Positions 13,801 to 28,800 of a stretch of DNA of 64,000 nt are shown here, piece after piece. Both the position numbers and the translations under genes were made by a program. The notes beneath the pieces were generated by a model. That model saw only the letters and a list, made by a program, of their open reading frames with translations, ran no database searches and had not been told where the DNA came from. The stretch is from NCBI GenBank assembly GCA_008360955.1, contig LUCM01000599.1, positions 16,844-80,843 on the forward strand, written 5' to 3'. This stretch comes from Fasciolopsis buskii (Eukaryota > Platyhelminthes > Trematoda > Plagiorchiida > Fasciolidae). The first letter of the stretch is position 1, and every line of letters starts with the position of its first letter.

Positions 13801-16800
13801 GAAAATAGATTGAGCAAGGCTAATTATGTAAATTGGCAAGGAATATCTTCCGGGTTAAAACTGACAGTACTACGTAACAATAGTATAATTTATAGACAGT
13901 TTGAGATGTAATTTTGAATAATAGCAACAGACGAACGTTCATTGAAATAAGCACCGGCGTATTAAGATCATGATATCAGAGAAAAAGTAAATCATGCAGT
14001 CCATGCTGACCAAAAACAAGTCACATTTCTTAGCTGAATGTGTTGCTACCGTCATTAACAGTCAGCCAGAAATCTCGGCCCAATCCGCAATTGGTTTGGA
14101 ATAATCTTTTGGGGTACCAAAATTCAGAACCTTTTCCTATTCCTGTGATCCAAATCTCTTAATATGAGCGTAGTGAAACTATCCTGCTAGCCGGGACCTA
14201 AACTATGCAGTATGTTGTCAAGATGAACTGCCAATTTAATATGCCAAATAAAGTGACTCGCAGGCATCGCTAGGAGAAGCAGCATATCGTTCTTTCCGTA
14301 ATGTTGTTTTTCAAATGCATCTTTTTATCTCGGTAGCTTAGTGAACACTTGCCCACTTTCGAATGAAAAGGAGACAATAATGAAGATTGGGTGGCGCTCA
14401 TTTGAAATGCAAACGAATAGGGAGAAAAATGCGCTCTCACACTGTCGCATGTCATGTGAGCCATGTCTAATTCAACTTCCGCTTTCTGATTGTTGCTTGG
14501 TCCAGCTCGAAACGTCGTGCCCGTTGGTGCAACCAAAATGAGAATGGTTTTAGGCAGCTGACAGAAGACAAAGTTACCCACGAGGTCGGGGATAGCCAGC
14601 TGATATATAGCACGCAGTCCGTCAAAATAGGTCACGTAATCATCTTAATCCAATTAGTGACTGTCAATCAAAACACCTGGCCGTGTCCTGATAAGCACTG
14701 CTTTGCATCAGTACGACAGAGCGAAAAAGGAAACACCCCACGAATAATAAACCAAATCCACCAATCAAGTAAAAGATTTTTTCGAAAATATAGTTGGAAT
14801 GCAGTTCACCGAAAAATGGGAAGTATAGGAAATTCTAAGAAACACAAATTGTGCATTATGCCATTGTCATTTCTGACCTTCAGTTTTTACCACGGCAATT
14901 AATTGCGCTGTTGGCTCAAAATGAAACCATCTCTCTGATGAAAACTGACAAAATGAACTAATAAAATAACAAAAATAACAAAGCAAACCACTGTGCTCAT
15001 TACCAATTTCGGGTTGGTTGTTTTCGACGAGAACAAATTGCCGCGCTTCGTTCCTCCCAACAGGGAGATTGTGCGCATCACAGTGTGGCATTCCCACATT
15101 ACTTCCGAAAAGATTAAGGGTTAAAATCATTTGGTACGTTAATTTAGGAATAAGTCTGCTCTAGAAATCAGTCAGTGGATAAAGTATTTACCGATGAAAA
15201 ACTCGTTCGTCAAGGACCTCGCCGGGTAGCCCACCATTAGTACGGCAACTATACATGTAGGAAATAGTAGAACGACAGACATCCCGGTCAGTTAATGCTG
15301 TTTCGATCTTTTACTTGATCTACAATCTATATGCAAAAGCGATACCCTTAAAAATTTCAGTGAACCATTGTCAAACTGTGAGGGTCAAACAAACCTTTCG
15401 CAGTCCCCCTGCGTCCGCGCTCACTTCGAATTCCATTGGAATGGAATTGCAACTCTGCGTGACTGAAAGATCAGTACATCCGACTCAACAAACCAGTTTC
15501 ATATGACAACTCATGTCAAGTTGGAAGACAAAACCTATTTCCTGTTTCAGCTTAGTACCTTTCAGAGTAAAGTTGATTTAATAGCCATGTTTGAAGTGGT
15601 TTCGTTCATAGTAAGGGTAGCCGATGTTATAAACGGAATATCTAACTGATTTTACAGCAGTTGGTGAAGATTTTTTGAAAATAACCGTGGTAACGCACTT
15701 CACGGCAATTTTACACACTGGTAACCTGCATATTAACCCGAGTTCCGGCTAACCAGAATTTGGGTCTCAGTCAGATGTTTTGCGCATCTCATTTACTGGC
15801 GTCCTGTGTGATTTCGTCACCCACGCATGATGTTTGCGCGAATTCCCAATCTTGGAGACTAACGGTTGCAGTCATTTTTTATGTTCTTTTTCTGCACTGT
15901 TTATACTGTTGTGCAAACAGTACAAAAATGAAATCTTTGCGAAACCACTTTAACTTTTTCTCGGACCTTTATAAAATTATCCAAAAGTGTGTCCCGTTAG
16001 ATAACTGTTCCGTTTCTTGCGCTATGCGCAACATGCGCATTGTGTGTTATAGCATAAGGTTCAAAGAAAATAAAATGACTGACCATGGCTGGTCGCGATC
16101 TTGTGCCCATGCGCTGCGAAGTAGGCAGTCACTCGTTGACTGGTGTAACAACGGTGAGTGAAATGAACGAATGCGAATCCACGACCTGATCTCATCCGCT
16201 CTCTTTGAAGTACACTGCAAGTTGTTTTTCTGTACGTGCTGAGCGTTCGTAGGAACGCCTAAAACATGTACCGCATATGCCAGTGTGGTGGTAGAATTTC
16301 GGAATACTTTCACAAGGTTCCAAGGATCCCAAACGAGAAGAAAGATGAAACATGTTTTCTTTGTTCGTTTGGCGTTGTACACGGCGAGCAGTTCGATCGC
16401 AATTTCATTTTTAAAAGTGGCACTTTCAAGAATGCTCATTTATTAACCAGGCATACGTTCCTAGGTCATCACTAGCTATTGGAGCAATGTACGGTGAATA
16501 ACTTGTTCTTTTACATTGCATGTTCTCTCGGCTGGTTTCCAGTGCGATGAACCGCGCACAGCAGCAAGATCCAAAAGGCATTGCGCCATGCATGGTAAAG
16601 CCGTGAGATGATGCAAAAAGTAGAATGTTATGATCAACAGATCAAAGATGCGACTCTCAGAACAAATACGGACTTCCCTGTTGCATATCGATTTACCACC
16701 CCACACCAGGTGAAACACTGGAGTAAGAACCAACAAATACTTCGCTATGATCAGAACTGCCAGAATGCTGTCTGGTGTGGAGGACTACGAGTGACAATGA

Positions 16801-19800
16801 AATGAAGGTCTCACGACTAGAAAAGAGAATATCTGGGGTAATTTTCATGTCGCTGGATAATAGACGGAATTATTCGTGCATCCATCACGTGGATATTTGC
16901 AGAACAAAAGCATAACGGTTCTTGTGGCAAAATGATTATTGGTTCACTGTCTTAATCGGTTCCACATCCCGTTTTTTGAGAGTCCGGTAACTAATGTATT
17001 AAGGGCCTTGGAAACGTTTTTTTCTAAATCATATGCAAATTGAATTTCCCACCTAAATTGAATTTGTTAAACAACCGACATGTTGACCTCGTAGCCTGAC
17101 GATAGCGAGTTTGAATCCGCTCAACAGTGATCCACTTCTCTGATCATCAGCAATTTTTCGGCCGTAAGCGACTTCCGGAAAGCGATGTACACCGTCGTTT
17201 CGTTAACACTTAAGAAGTAAAAGCATAAAAATAAAAATCAACCGAGGTCAAATCATACCTGATAGTCTAATCATGATGAAAAGTTTCAATGAAAACAGAA
17301 AAATTTCTTGTAAAATTTTCTGTCCTACAGGTTTATAACTTATTCTCACAGTTTTAGTAATGTACTTCGTAATCATTTTTAAGCGATCTCTTTGGCATCC
17401 ATTAATTCACACTAAAAACGTCTTGATCACGTGCAGGATCGTGTATGAATATCACTGAAAAACCAAATAAAAGTTGTTCGGTTTGAAGGGCTCCCAGATA
17501 CTCGTACCGAGTTCCAACTTGGAAGACGATGAACATGTTTTAGGAAATGGAACCAGAATGTAGGAAACTGACAGTAAGAAGTTGTTACTATGACACCAAG
17601 TTCGGAAATCATTGATCGATTGTCGTCACATGACCAACCTTGTGTCTTGAGGACATGAGTGTCTTGAATTTGAGTCTTCTGGCCGCGGGTTGCTTTTCCC
17701 GTTAACAGAACATCATTGGTCAAGAGCCCATTGCTGAAGTCGTTGTACAGCCTTGATCAGAAAAACACCCCATTATTTCTACACTACTCAATTTCTTTCT
17801 TGCAAAATAGCTTCACGCATCCGTTTGGAGCGCATAGTCAGATTCCTAATAACATGAGTAAACTAGTTTATGACGTTGCTTGAACCATCACTGCAGTTCA
17901 AGGGGCATGGCCCGTAGCCACCACACTGGGAAGAAGGAAATCCTGAAATATGAAGTGGCATAGAACCAAATTAGGTCTCACGAGATCAACCATAGTAACG
18001 AGCCAGTGGACAGGGGCATACCGTCCACCACCAAAGTGACCAGCGGATTTGGGATTCGAGCTCTTGACCTTTTGGCGACAAGCGTCTAATCCACTTGACC
18101 ACTGCCGGTTACACTGACTGTTAGATTTCCTGCTTTCTCGAAGGGATTAAAGAATAAATGGTTCAAACATCACGGCTACAGAATGGAAATGCATCTATTG
18201 ATTAAGACCTGAGCGCTGACAACCATTGACATCCAAAAGGGGATGAACATAGTGAATACATGAAGTCACACTTTCCGAACAGGAGAGAGCCGTGCGACAA
18301 ATGATTTGGTCCCATCTATAGCTGCAGAATTGAGTAAGCCAATTCAGGGTGTGTGACAAATTCAATTATCCATGTTTGTTAAATCTAATCCGTTCCTACC
18401 GTAGCCTTGTCCAGAAGCACAGTGAACTTTCGTCCTCTTTCATAGTTCGTGAATACTTTCAATCACTAAATGCTTCACTTTTTGCTATAAATTTTCGATT
18501 AGGTCTTCGCACCGTGGAATGTTACCAGTTGCTCCAAATGACGGCCCCACCGCAGTAAATGCCCGTACAGGTCCACGCACCACCCAGTTCAAACAAGCTC
18601 ATTTTTTGTTGCTCGTTCAAACATGGTTCTTTAAGCAGCCTCCTAATATGTGAATCGTTTTTGTCCAGCTAATTTCTTATTTTACTTCTCTCTCAACTTA
18701 ATCGTGTTACGGTGGGGAAATCCATTTTCGCATTTCTAAGGGGTAGCAAGAAAAAGATAAGTTGCAGAGGAAGCATTAAAACAAACTCAGGTGAAGTTGC
18801 TACGCTGTTACTGATGCCCAGTGGCTACCTGAAGTCTATTTCTAATCTTCAGACCATACATTGTAGGGAAAAGGTTTCTCCTACTCAGCAAAAAATGTGA
18901 TCTTTGGGTCTACTGAATCCACCCTCATGGTCTTAGTACTGGACGTCCTTGAATATTTTCCAGGGAGCACTAGACAAGTAACTGAGTTTGAAAATATGAT
19001 GTCTTAACCAGTAGGTTGGTCCTAGACACGTCTATCAAACCAAGCAGTCCAAGATGCTTGGAACGTGTGACCCAAGTCAACTGTCGTCATAGCATCCCGA
19101 ATAAGTTTAAACAATAGGCTCCAAATGATGAATTTTTGGAGGTCATTAGGGTTCTTTGGAAGCCTTAACCGCCTCTGACACGTTCATTTTGAGGGCTGAG
19201 GTTTTTGAAATCAGTTGGTTACCGAAATGAGGGAAATTAGAGGCCTTCCTTAGTTAGTTACCTAATAACACAATAGCTCTTGCTTCTTGCAGATATTTTA
19301 GGTTTAATTTTCTTTTTTGACCAGTTCAGGCTACAGCGATCTAGAAATCGGACAGCGGTCATTCAGTTACCAGTTGAGAGGATATGTTAAATTTTGTGAT
19401 GGCGACTGTTCAGTCATGTCGTTTTGAACGTCCGTGTGACTTATCTGTGCCATCCACGTAACTCTGGAAAAGCCTGTTCAGTCCATCTATTGGAAATTCG
19501 TCATAATCATGGTGTGGATGGGCACGAAACCCATTTGGATCCAAAAGCAAGGACCACGAGGACCTATTTACCCAAAAAACATTGTTTGAGAAAATGAGGA
19601 TGCTTATATGAAAACTAGCTGCTTACTATCAGTTCGTGGTAAAGGACACGTTTGGACATGAATTGGATTGCTGTAAAATGAAAAAAATCCTTAATTTATT
19701 TATCTATGAAGTAGTGCTAAGAATTGTCATGCGGAAATGAAGGCATAACCGAGCAGAATTCATCTGCCACAAAGGAGGTTGTTTACTCAGACAATTCATC

Positions 19801-22800
19801 ATCTTTATGCTATTATTCTCAACTATTCGACATTAAATGTAATGCAGAGTGCAATGTATCTTGGAGAACCGTGAGATACGTGACTGCTTACTCACAGAGG
19901 AGAATTCGAGTCGTGTTGATGATCTTGGGATATAACATTGAGCATTTCCATTCAACCACAGACAGCGAGACACGTGACAGTTCACTCGGTAGTGCTTGAG
20001 GAAAGGAATCTTAAAACAGCTAGTTGGTCCAGCTGCTTAAACCAATTGACTGAGCATTTTCTGTTTCTCCTGTCAGAGTAAATAGTTTGGCATTCTAGTA
20101 GGCAATCTCCGTAATGGGGTTCTGTTTAAGTTTATACTTTGGTAATACCATTCTCACTAATTTGTGAATGGCAGTAGTTTGCACGGGCGCATCTGACGCG
20201 TGGATCGTTTGACGAACTACGGTGAAGCATGTGGTCAACTAGGGCACTACCAGCGCTACGCGGATTCGCGCGCCATAGACAACTTATCACATAGCATGCA
20301 GATACTGAGTTAGATTAGTTCAGGCTGATACTATTCGCCTAAACTACAAACAAATATAAAAGTTGAGGTTATCCAACCCGATAGTGCATTGGTGTCACGG
20401 CTGCTGCTGTCATCAAAGAACCAACGATCATCTTGACGCATAACGTAACACAACGGTGTCGGTGGATAGGCTTGAATTTGCCTACTACGTAAGTGCTAGT
20501 CTCACAAGCTCACACTGACGAGTAGACTAGTTTAGACGGCGCTGGTTGATTACTCAGTTGACTGGGCGGGGTGTCTCAAAACACACAGGGACACAGAGGC
20601 TCAAGCGCACATCTATACAACATACGTACACATTGGTCGAAAAGTGAATGCGAGTATGCCGTGCGCTTTTATTTTCAAGTTTGTGTGCTGGACTTGCAAA
20701 GCTGCAGGGGCAGTGGCGATCGATCGTCCCGTGGGCTGGATCGAAAGCCAGCTGTTTGTGGGCGCGCCGGTGCGCACATCCAAGTGTACACTTGTCTCCG
20801 GGCCCGTGGTTTTACGTCTGTTGCCAAGGCCAGTAGACTGAGATAGTGTCTGAATCAGCATGCATCCATGATAGGGGCGCACATGTGAACGGCAGATAGC
20901 TCAATTTAGACATTCCGAGATCTCGTTAAGCCTTAGAGAATGACATTAGAAGGGATGATAGCAACAGGTAGACATTTGTGAAGCGCATCATCTATTGGCC
21001 TTTCTTGACCACTTTTCCTTAATATCATCCAAGCTGTTTCGTTTATCTGCTTGTTACTCGAACGTACTCCCGTTCACACTGCATCCAATCCGAATTTAGA
21101 GCAAGGCGCTTCGACGTGCCGTGCAGAACTACTTGGTCAAGGTTCAACACTATTCGGAAGAGGACTGTGCTCTGGACATGCTCAACCGCTATTTGATTTT
21201 GCTCAAATTCGATCGCGATGTCATCCGGTGCTCGTTTGGTGTAAGTTCCTTCTTAATCTAGTTGAATGTTATCGTAACGAATATTCATTTGGATATTTTA
21301 AACAAAATCTTTCGGTATGGTAACACTTAGTGTTTTGGTATTTGTAACAGTGTTACCCGATGTCATCACTATCTGCATCTGCAAGTTCTTTTTGCGAAAG
21401 AAATCGTTCAATTTAACTGAATTAACTACATCTTCTAGGGGGTTTGACTCAAAACCGGCTAACTCTGCCGATTTCTACCAAATTGAACTAACTGAAAACG
21501 ATTATTCATAAATTCTATGAACGTATCTCCTCATCGATGTGCTATAAATTTATCCGATGTTTGTAAATATCAGGACCAAATGACGTAAAATGTGAATCGA
21601 AAAATCGGTGCGCCATGTATTGGATTTTATTGTGTATGATATAATGTTAATAACACAGCGTTGTTCGTAGATGTAATGCGCCAACGTTTCGACTACCGTG
21701 GGTAGTCTTTCTCAAGGCAAGTTTTACAATCCGATGTTATTTTCAACAAAGCCTGGAAAAAACAATGTCCATAGTTTTAATGGAACAGTTTCACTTCTTT
21801 AATTTGTTTCTGCAGAGATTACCTGTGCAATATTGGAATGAATCATTTCCCAATAACTGACGCACATAGTTGGTGCACGGCTTTGTTTAAAATCGAAATT
21901 GTATGATTGCCAAAAAACGTTTAAGTTCTCTTGAATGACGAAGAAGCTAAATTCCTTTGTCAACGTTTTTCGAAGGTCGGTTCAGGTGTCCCAAGCCTTT
22001 GCAGGGCCTAAACCCTCATGGGTGCGACCAGTGGAAGAGCCGTCCGGAAGCCTAAGAAAACGTTGTTGAAAATTCTTTTAGGATCCCTATAATCCCATTG
22101 ATTATTGCGGCTAGTGAACAAAACTTCACAGATAAGAAAACGCATGGGACGAATGCTCCCGATAACAAGGTTGAAAATCATTCTGATTCAACTTTACCGG
22201 ATTAGAAATGCGTGTTAATGCGCATTTCGTCACGCAATGTGAACGATTTACCTAGTTCACGCAAAACATTACAATAAAATGGTACAGCCAAGTTTTATCC
22301 TTTTCGTTGCTTCTTCACGACTTCTAACAAGGAGCTTGTAGACCGCCTTCGGAAACCGCAATCCCTTTTTACCAACCGTCAAACTTCCACGGGCTCCCTC
22401 CTTTCATGCTTTCTCCAAATTAACAAATGTGGGCGCATAGGTAACTAGCAATTTCTTCCTATGAAATGTACGTTTCGAGGTCGAATGAGGAAGGCATGCC
22501 TCAATTTAATCCATGAAGTCAAACAAGGATCGAAAATTCTCTGGTAAAAGCTGTTGTATAATTCGCACGTTATTCTATCTGTTTCTTTATTACCCTAGCG
22601 TATAATTCTTTTTACATCTTTGATGCATGAGGGCACCGGAAGGGCTGTGCCCCATTGTTGCTAGGATCCAAGATACGGTTCGGATGTGCGCGCCGACTAA
22701 ATTTGCCAATAGATGTCAGTTTTCTAGAAACTCTTGACTCTTTATTCACTTGATTTAGAATTTGAGCTTTGCCCAGAATGAATGCAAGCCCATTTTGACC

Positions 22801-25800
22801 CTCAGAACCCGGTATCAATGCGAGGGGATTGTCTTTTTGTGGTAGCAACCAAAACCAGAGCACATTGGTGAAAGTTTAATGGTTTTAAAAACGAAAACTT
22901 CTTGTGGCAAGTTTGTGTTCCGTCCGTTCGCGTGACAGCCTGTCTTCTATTTTATCACTTGTCTGATTTCTTACATTTGATCTAGTTGAAAACATTTCTT
23001 TCGACTCATTTTCTTTAGGTTGCAAAATATTTCCTCTCATGGTTTTGGTGGGTCTGTGAAGGACTATAAGGCATTATGGGTTGAGCGGCCTTATGGTCTT
23101 TTTGGATACTTTTTTGACTTGAAGAAAACCATTTTCCCTCTACTTTACTCGTAGATTCGTTTAGGTTTTCGCCCTTATGAGGTTCTTATGCAGTTTCTTT
23201 TTTATCGGTTTTGTTGGAACATCTTGAAGAGGTAACTTTTTCATTTCTGTTAGCCCGATTGTGCTACAATGCATCTTTCCTTGATTGATCTGAAACGCAT
23301 CAAGACTGGTGAATCAGTGTGAGCCGAAGCTCAGAAGGCGAGTCAGGCAATTTTAAGCGGACAAATCAGCCAGGCGGCCTACGTGCTACATGCTACACGG
23401 AAGAATAGTGTTCACAGTGATCTGCCCTTTCTGAACACATGAACGGATGGTCAGACTTACCGGGACTAGGCTCTTTTGCCGCTGTATCGGCTTTTGGGAC
23501 TAACCTTACAGAAATGGAATAGAAACGTGGAAATTATGGGCTGCTTGTGGGCTGATTTGTTTGGGGCAGTGCACTCGTATTGAATTTTGAAATCGCCTTC
23601 CCCGGATTTTGAGACCGTAGGTATGGTCCCGATGAACCTGACAATCCATGCATGCTTTTGGGAAAGCACGAAACTGTGAGCATTGTTCTATGGAAAGACA
23701 CAAATTGAAAACTGCTAGTATTTCCTTGAGTAACTGTAAATCAGTAAATATTACCCAGTAATTTATACAATTTCTACTTTTCAGGTGCACTTAATACTAG
23801 TATCATAAGATTGGAAAACTTCCAAGTAGTGATAGAATGGAATCAGTAACGCTTCTCCATACGCGAAGACCGCTGTCGATGATAGTGAGAGAATGATTAG
23901 ACGTATTCAGTTCCTCAGGAGACAAGGCACTGTTTCATGGAGGTTTGACTGAGTTTAGCTGATGAATCCTCTGGGTCGGGGTTCACGTTAATAGTGTACA
24001 CGGTGACTGTCTAGTTGCCACGATTGCTGGATTACTGAAATTCCCAAAAAGTTCCTATTCGCCAGATTTTATGCCAAACTGCTATTTCCACTACACTCAC
24101 CGTGCAAAAGTGTAGTGGAAGGAGCATGCTCCATATTCGCCAGGATCAACAGGTGGGGAGAACCAGCAACCTTGGCCGTGAATTGTAGTGCATAGACTTT
24201 TGCGTACAAAAAAATAATATTGCATTTCAGTCTGACGGCATAAGATCACAGTAAGATGGTAACGGGCAGTGCGGCAGTAGATCACTGTCTACCATCAAAG
24301 TGACCGGAAGATATGAACTTGGAATCCTTGTTTTTCTGCTACCATTACTTCGGTTGACTCCAATTTCAGCTTTGTAATTCCCTAAGGTAGCAGTAGCTGA
24401 ACAACAGAACTTGGATGTTGCCAGCTTCCCAACAAAATCGGAACGTGGCACCGGACAATGGGAGTTTGAACTGTCCATGTACAACCGGAGTAAGATTTGA
24501 AACGCTTGACTCGAAAAAACCGACAGGTCTGGAAGTGTCTTCACCGGAAAACAGCGTTTTTGGTGAAAGTAGAAATCCGCCGACGCATCAATCACGACCG
24601 CGTTCTTTTGGTTGAGATTCGCCAGGGTAACTGATACATCTACTCATTATTATCATTGTTTTTCGTTGAGTTGATATGTCCGCAGTGCCTCATTATTTTT
24701 TCGATCTCTTCGGAATATCATTTGGTTCTGACGGTGGCAGGTACATGCCATTCCGATATTCAGTTAACATATTGAATAGAAGAATCAGACATCTGTAGCT
24801 TTTAAGCTTCTCAGATGATTTTTCAGTATTCAGCCATGTCCATAACCAAGGAAGAGGAATTCAGAGCATCAGTTTCGAAAGCGCTATTTTACTCAATCAG
24901 TAACTTGCGCCGCAGGGGATAAAAAGTCAACGCAATGCCATTTTTATAATGCATCCAAAGAAATGCTGTAAGCATGTGAACAGTTGCGCATCTTCATGAT
25001 CCAGAAATTTTTGCATGATGGCCGATCTCAAATCGAAGATTCCATCGTGCTTGGAGGGTCAACGGGCTGAGGCCTGACGAAAAGGTCTCTACATCTTCCA
25101 GGTTGAAGGGCTGATGTGAAGTGGCAACTCAGCTGGAAATTGATCGAAGTAGAAGGGCTTCCAATCCCCGATGCCTTGCGGATAGGTTCTTGTTTGACTT
25201 AAAAGCGTTGGTTGAGAACCCTGATCGTTCTTCCTCACAGTCGATAAAAGCCTTAGCAGCATCCATCCACAGACCTTCGTGAATGGTGCAAACAAAACAA
25301 ATTCCGTTCTAAATCGGTCCTAGTGCAGAATAGGCTGGACCACGTTACCCACTTCTTCGAGCAGAATGGGTACTGATAATTATGCTTCTCCTCTGATTTC
25401 CCAAGCTGGTTTAACGTAGCATTGGCTTTTGGTTGTGACTTATGAATCAAAGACACCGGTTGCGTGTTCCAATAATGTCTTTAGCAGCGCGGGAGCCGCA
25501 AAGTATCTATTTCTCAAATACTTCCTAATGAACTGAAGAAGTGCATGAAATCTGTGCTGAGTGATTAGGCTAACGAGTTGGGGTTTGAAAGATCCCACTT
25601 CCCCAAAAATGATGGTTAGACAGAATAGGTGATGCAACTCAGTGTCCCAGTAAGTGACGTTCTGGTATTCGAAACCTTTCTTCTTCTGCATAACTACTCA
25701 CCTTACTGTTTTGCTGTCAAGCTTTCGCTATTCGTCTTTTTTCTTGTCTGAGTTGATTGTGCTGTGAGTTGGCAGCCTAAACTAGGACACTTTGGTGCAA

Positions 25801-28800
25801 GGTGGTTAGTGGTTTTACACACCGAGCGAAACTAATCTATTCCAAAGAAATGTACTACTGTCCCAATTCGATGCCATTTAGTCTTAGGTATTCCAAATGA
25901 GAAAAAGTGAAATTTGAAATTTTTGGTGAACGGGTTAACGCTTAACTATGGTTGGATTTCCACGTGATACACTCCTGTCTCCTGCTATCTTGCACAGATC
26001 ATTGCTTCGCTCTGTCTGTTGTGACTAGGGATTTTCAGTGATGACATTTATTGATTCATATTGATCATTGCTGCGCATTTTCGGCGATTGTGAATCCCTT
26101 CTGCTATTCCCATTGAACAACTTAGGTGGTTGATTTTCAAGTAAAATACTTATTATCACCGGGCCTCTCACTCTTAACAGTGGGACAATGAAATACTACT
26201 GATCATGTTAGTGTGTTAGTGCGTGTGTGCTCGTGCATTTGCGTGCTTCCTTGCTTGCGTGCCCACGCACTTGTGTATTTGCGCCCAGCGGCGCAGCAGT
26301 CAACCTTACCATGCAAATGAAGAATCCTGTGAAAATCAATTTTGAAACCTTTTTCTTTTATCCATGGTTCCACTTTGTGTGCGTCTGCGAACGCCACATC
26401 GTAAAAGCATGAGCTCCAAAATGTGTGGGTGTGTTGGTGATCCGGAACCTTCGGCAGTTCCAACTCTCCGGCACGCATAAAACCGAAAGGGCGGTGTTGT
26501 TTGACATCGCTGAATGAGATCTGTCGAGCCAGATGAGAGAAGGCAGTTTGGCAACCGATAACCTTAGTACAGTCGTATAGGTTTCTAAATGTGGGAACTG
26601 AACTGACAAGACCTGTGTGACAATATGGTGTCAGTGCAGTCCGTTGGTGATTTCAATCAAATTTTGTCACCAATTATTGTATAATGCAACTGCAACTGAA
26701 TTTCGAGGGTAGTGTTTGCCAGAATAAACAACGGAACGGTTGAAGATGACAGCTGATTCTGACTTCAAGAGACCGTTAAGTGATATGAGTGCAGATCGAC
26801 TAAGTGAGGCGGATGGCTGGAAGAGGAGTTAACCGAATATTTGAAGTGGACTCCGAAGTAACTGAATGGAACTCGACTGTTTCTCTGTGTCCGATCTATG
26901 ATGCCAACAGTCTGATTCGCCATCACCCAGTGTTGCAGCCACAATGATCTCGCTACTCTGATTTTATGACCAGTTCGCCAGCACGGTAACAAAATAGGGT
27001 TCTCATTTTGCACGAGATCCCAAATACGGAAAAATTAGCGTTGAGATATAAACTGAACAAATCTTGCAGTGTTTAGGGTGTTTTTCTGTTTGACCAACTG
27101 TCCACGTGGCTGGTTATCGTCAGTAGTTGACTGTTTTACAGCTGTATGATTGATTCAGATGGAAATCCTGATCTGCCTGCAAATACCCAAAAGTTCACCG
27201 TGGTCAGTGCCTGGGCGGCTAACCGCTGATCTTGAAGTAAAATGTGTGAACACTGTATGGCGTGGACTCGTAAGTCAGCTGGCAGGGAACACGTGGTGCA
27301 AATCTGTGAGTTACGTCCATGCAGGAGCTCCACTGCCACCAAGGTGGAAGGCTTATCACAGTTAAATGAATTCTACCTATAATACAATAGTCAGTTTGAC
27401 TTTGAGCCATTTTGTAACGCGGGGGCGCAGAAATTACGTGGTTGGCGCGGTAGCTTTACATTGACCAACGCTGTTGTTTTACAGAAATTTCGGGCCATAT
27501 AACATCACTTTTTGTCCACGCTTCGTTTGATCCCGAACATCACGTCAACGTTTCGGGTGAATGGACCGCTGGAATTGTTTGACCTAAACAAAGCATCAAT
27601 TCACAGCTTATGTGCTAGGTTAGCCGTGAGTTCAATCGTGGTATAAGGGGGGAATCGGAATGGTCTGAGTGTTTCACTAAAATTCGGGTGTAAGAATATG
27701 AAGCTTATCAAAAGGGGGATCAAGTTTGTTACAAGAACGATTGACACTTTTCCTCTGGATAAATAAGTGACGATGTGTATAAACTCGCGGACTGTTTCAC
27801 ATTTTTCTGACCACTTGAATTATCCGGTAGGTGGATTGAACAGGCGGTTATTGAGAATAATTATAAGAGTTGTTTGATATCCGACTCCCGGACCTGTCTC
27901 TTATTAGGATCTGAGATCGCGATAGCCAAATCCCCTCAGTCTACAGAATGGAGAGGATTCCAGTCAATGACCAGATAGGAAAAGTATTGTGTACTCATTG
28001 TGGTTTCGAAATGGCATCGAAATGACCGCAAACACGGAATCATGCCACAACAGAAATAGCCGCGAGTTGTTCCCTAACCGAAAACGAAATTTCTCCAAAT
28101 TACGAAACGAGCGAAACTGCGCAGACCGAATGCCTGCTAAAACAACCCCAACCAAACAAAGATCACAAAATCTGGACCGACCATCAAAAGAAATAATGGA
28201 AAAAGAGATGCCGGAAAATAGTCGATTTTCTCCGGAAGTTCGAAGCTACTACGGAAATATTAGTCACGATCAACATAGCTGACTTGTAGTGATGTTTTTC
28301 GACTAGCTTTCCGATAATATAAAATTCCACCTGCATGATATGTCACTTTTGTACGTTGTAAGTGAAGGGAAGGAAAAATAGAAAATCTTTAACCAAAGTT
28401 TTTAACGACTGGTTCCAGTACCCGTAGTCCGGGCATTAGCCTTTCACGAAACCGATTCCATGGGATTAGGCAATACTGATGTCAGACGCCATCAGATTTA
28501 AAAGGTAATAGTTTTTGTCGTAAGTAGTACCGCATACGGATGAGAAAATTAATTCGCCGAGAAGCATACGACTGACTTTGTGGTTGTTGACGCTCTTCGA
28601 ATGTACGTATGCGATGCTTACCTGTTTAATCGACCCTATACTTGCATACTCCGATATTAGTTTTGGTACCACCATCTTACTTGAATCGCTAGGAGTGGGC
28701 ATGGATGGTGAGCCCTTGTTGGAAGCCATAATGGTGATGTGTGGTCAGTTTCAAACTCTTATCACACTCAGTGACAGTCTATTTTGAGAAGATATTTGAA

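Larger units (their letters stand above)
5512..21099 (+). other. FAK intron 4 (15,588 bp)
   Basis: The intron begins GTGAGT after AAG and ends AATTTAG. Recognisable contents are a TCAC microsatellite at 10565-10631, tRNA-derived SINE copies at 11225-11516 and 17868-18110, a tRNA-like repeat at 17070-17235, an ORF patch at 13216-13440 and a GC-rich block at 20560-20835. The rest, including 5512-10560 and 18111-20559, holds no gene or repeat that I could identify. A stretch at 8110-8200 weakly resembles the repeat at 36215-36350. Confidence 0.6.

Noticed and set aside
15760..16161. Open frame of 133 codons on the plus strand, with an overlapping 130-codon frame on the minus strand at 16047-16439
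   Set aside because: No recognisable domain. Overlapping frames on both strands of AT-rich intron sequence are expected by chance.
24227..24595. Minus-strand open frame of 122 codons considered as a downstream part of the Gypsy remnant
   Set aside because: No protease, RNase H or integrase motif could be recognised.
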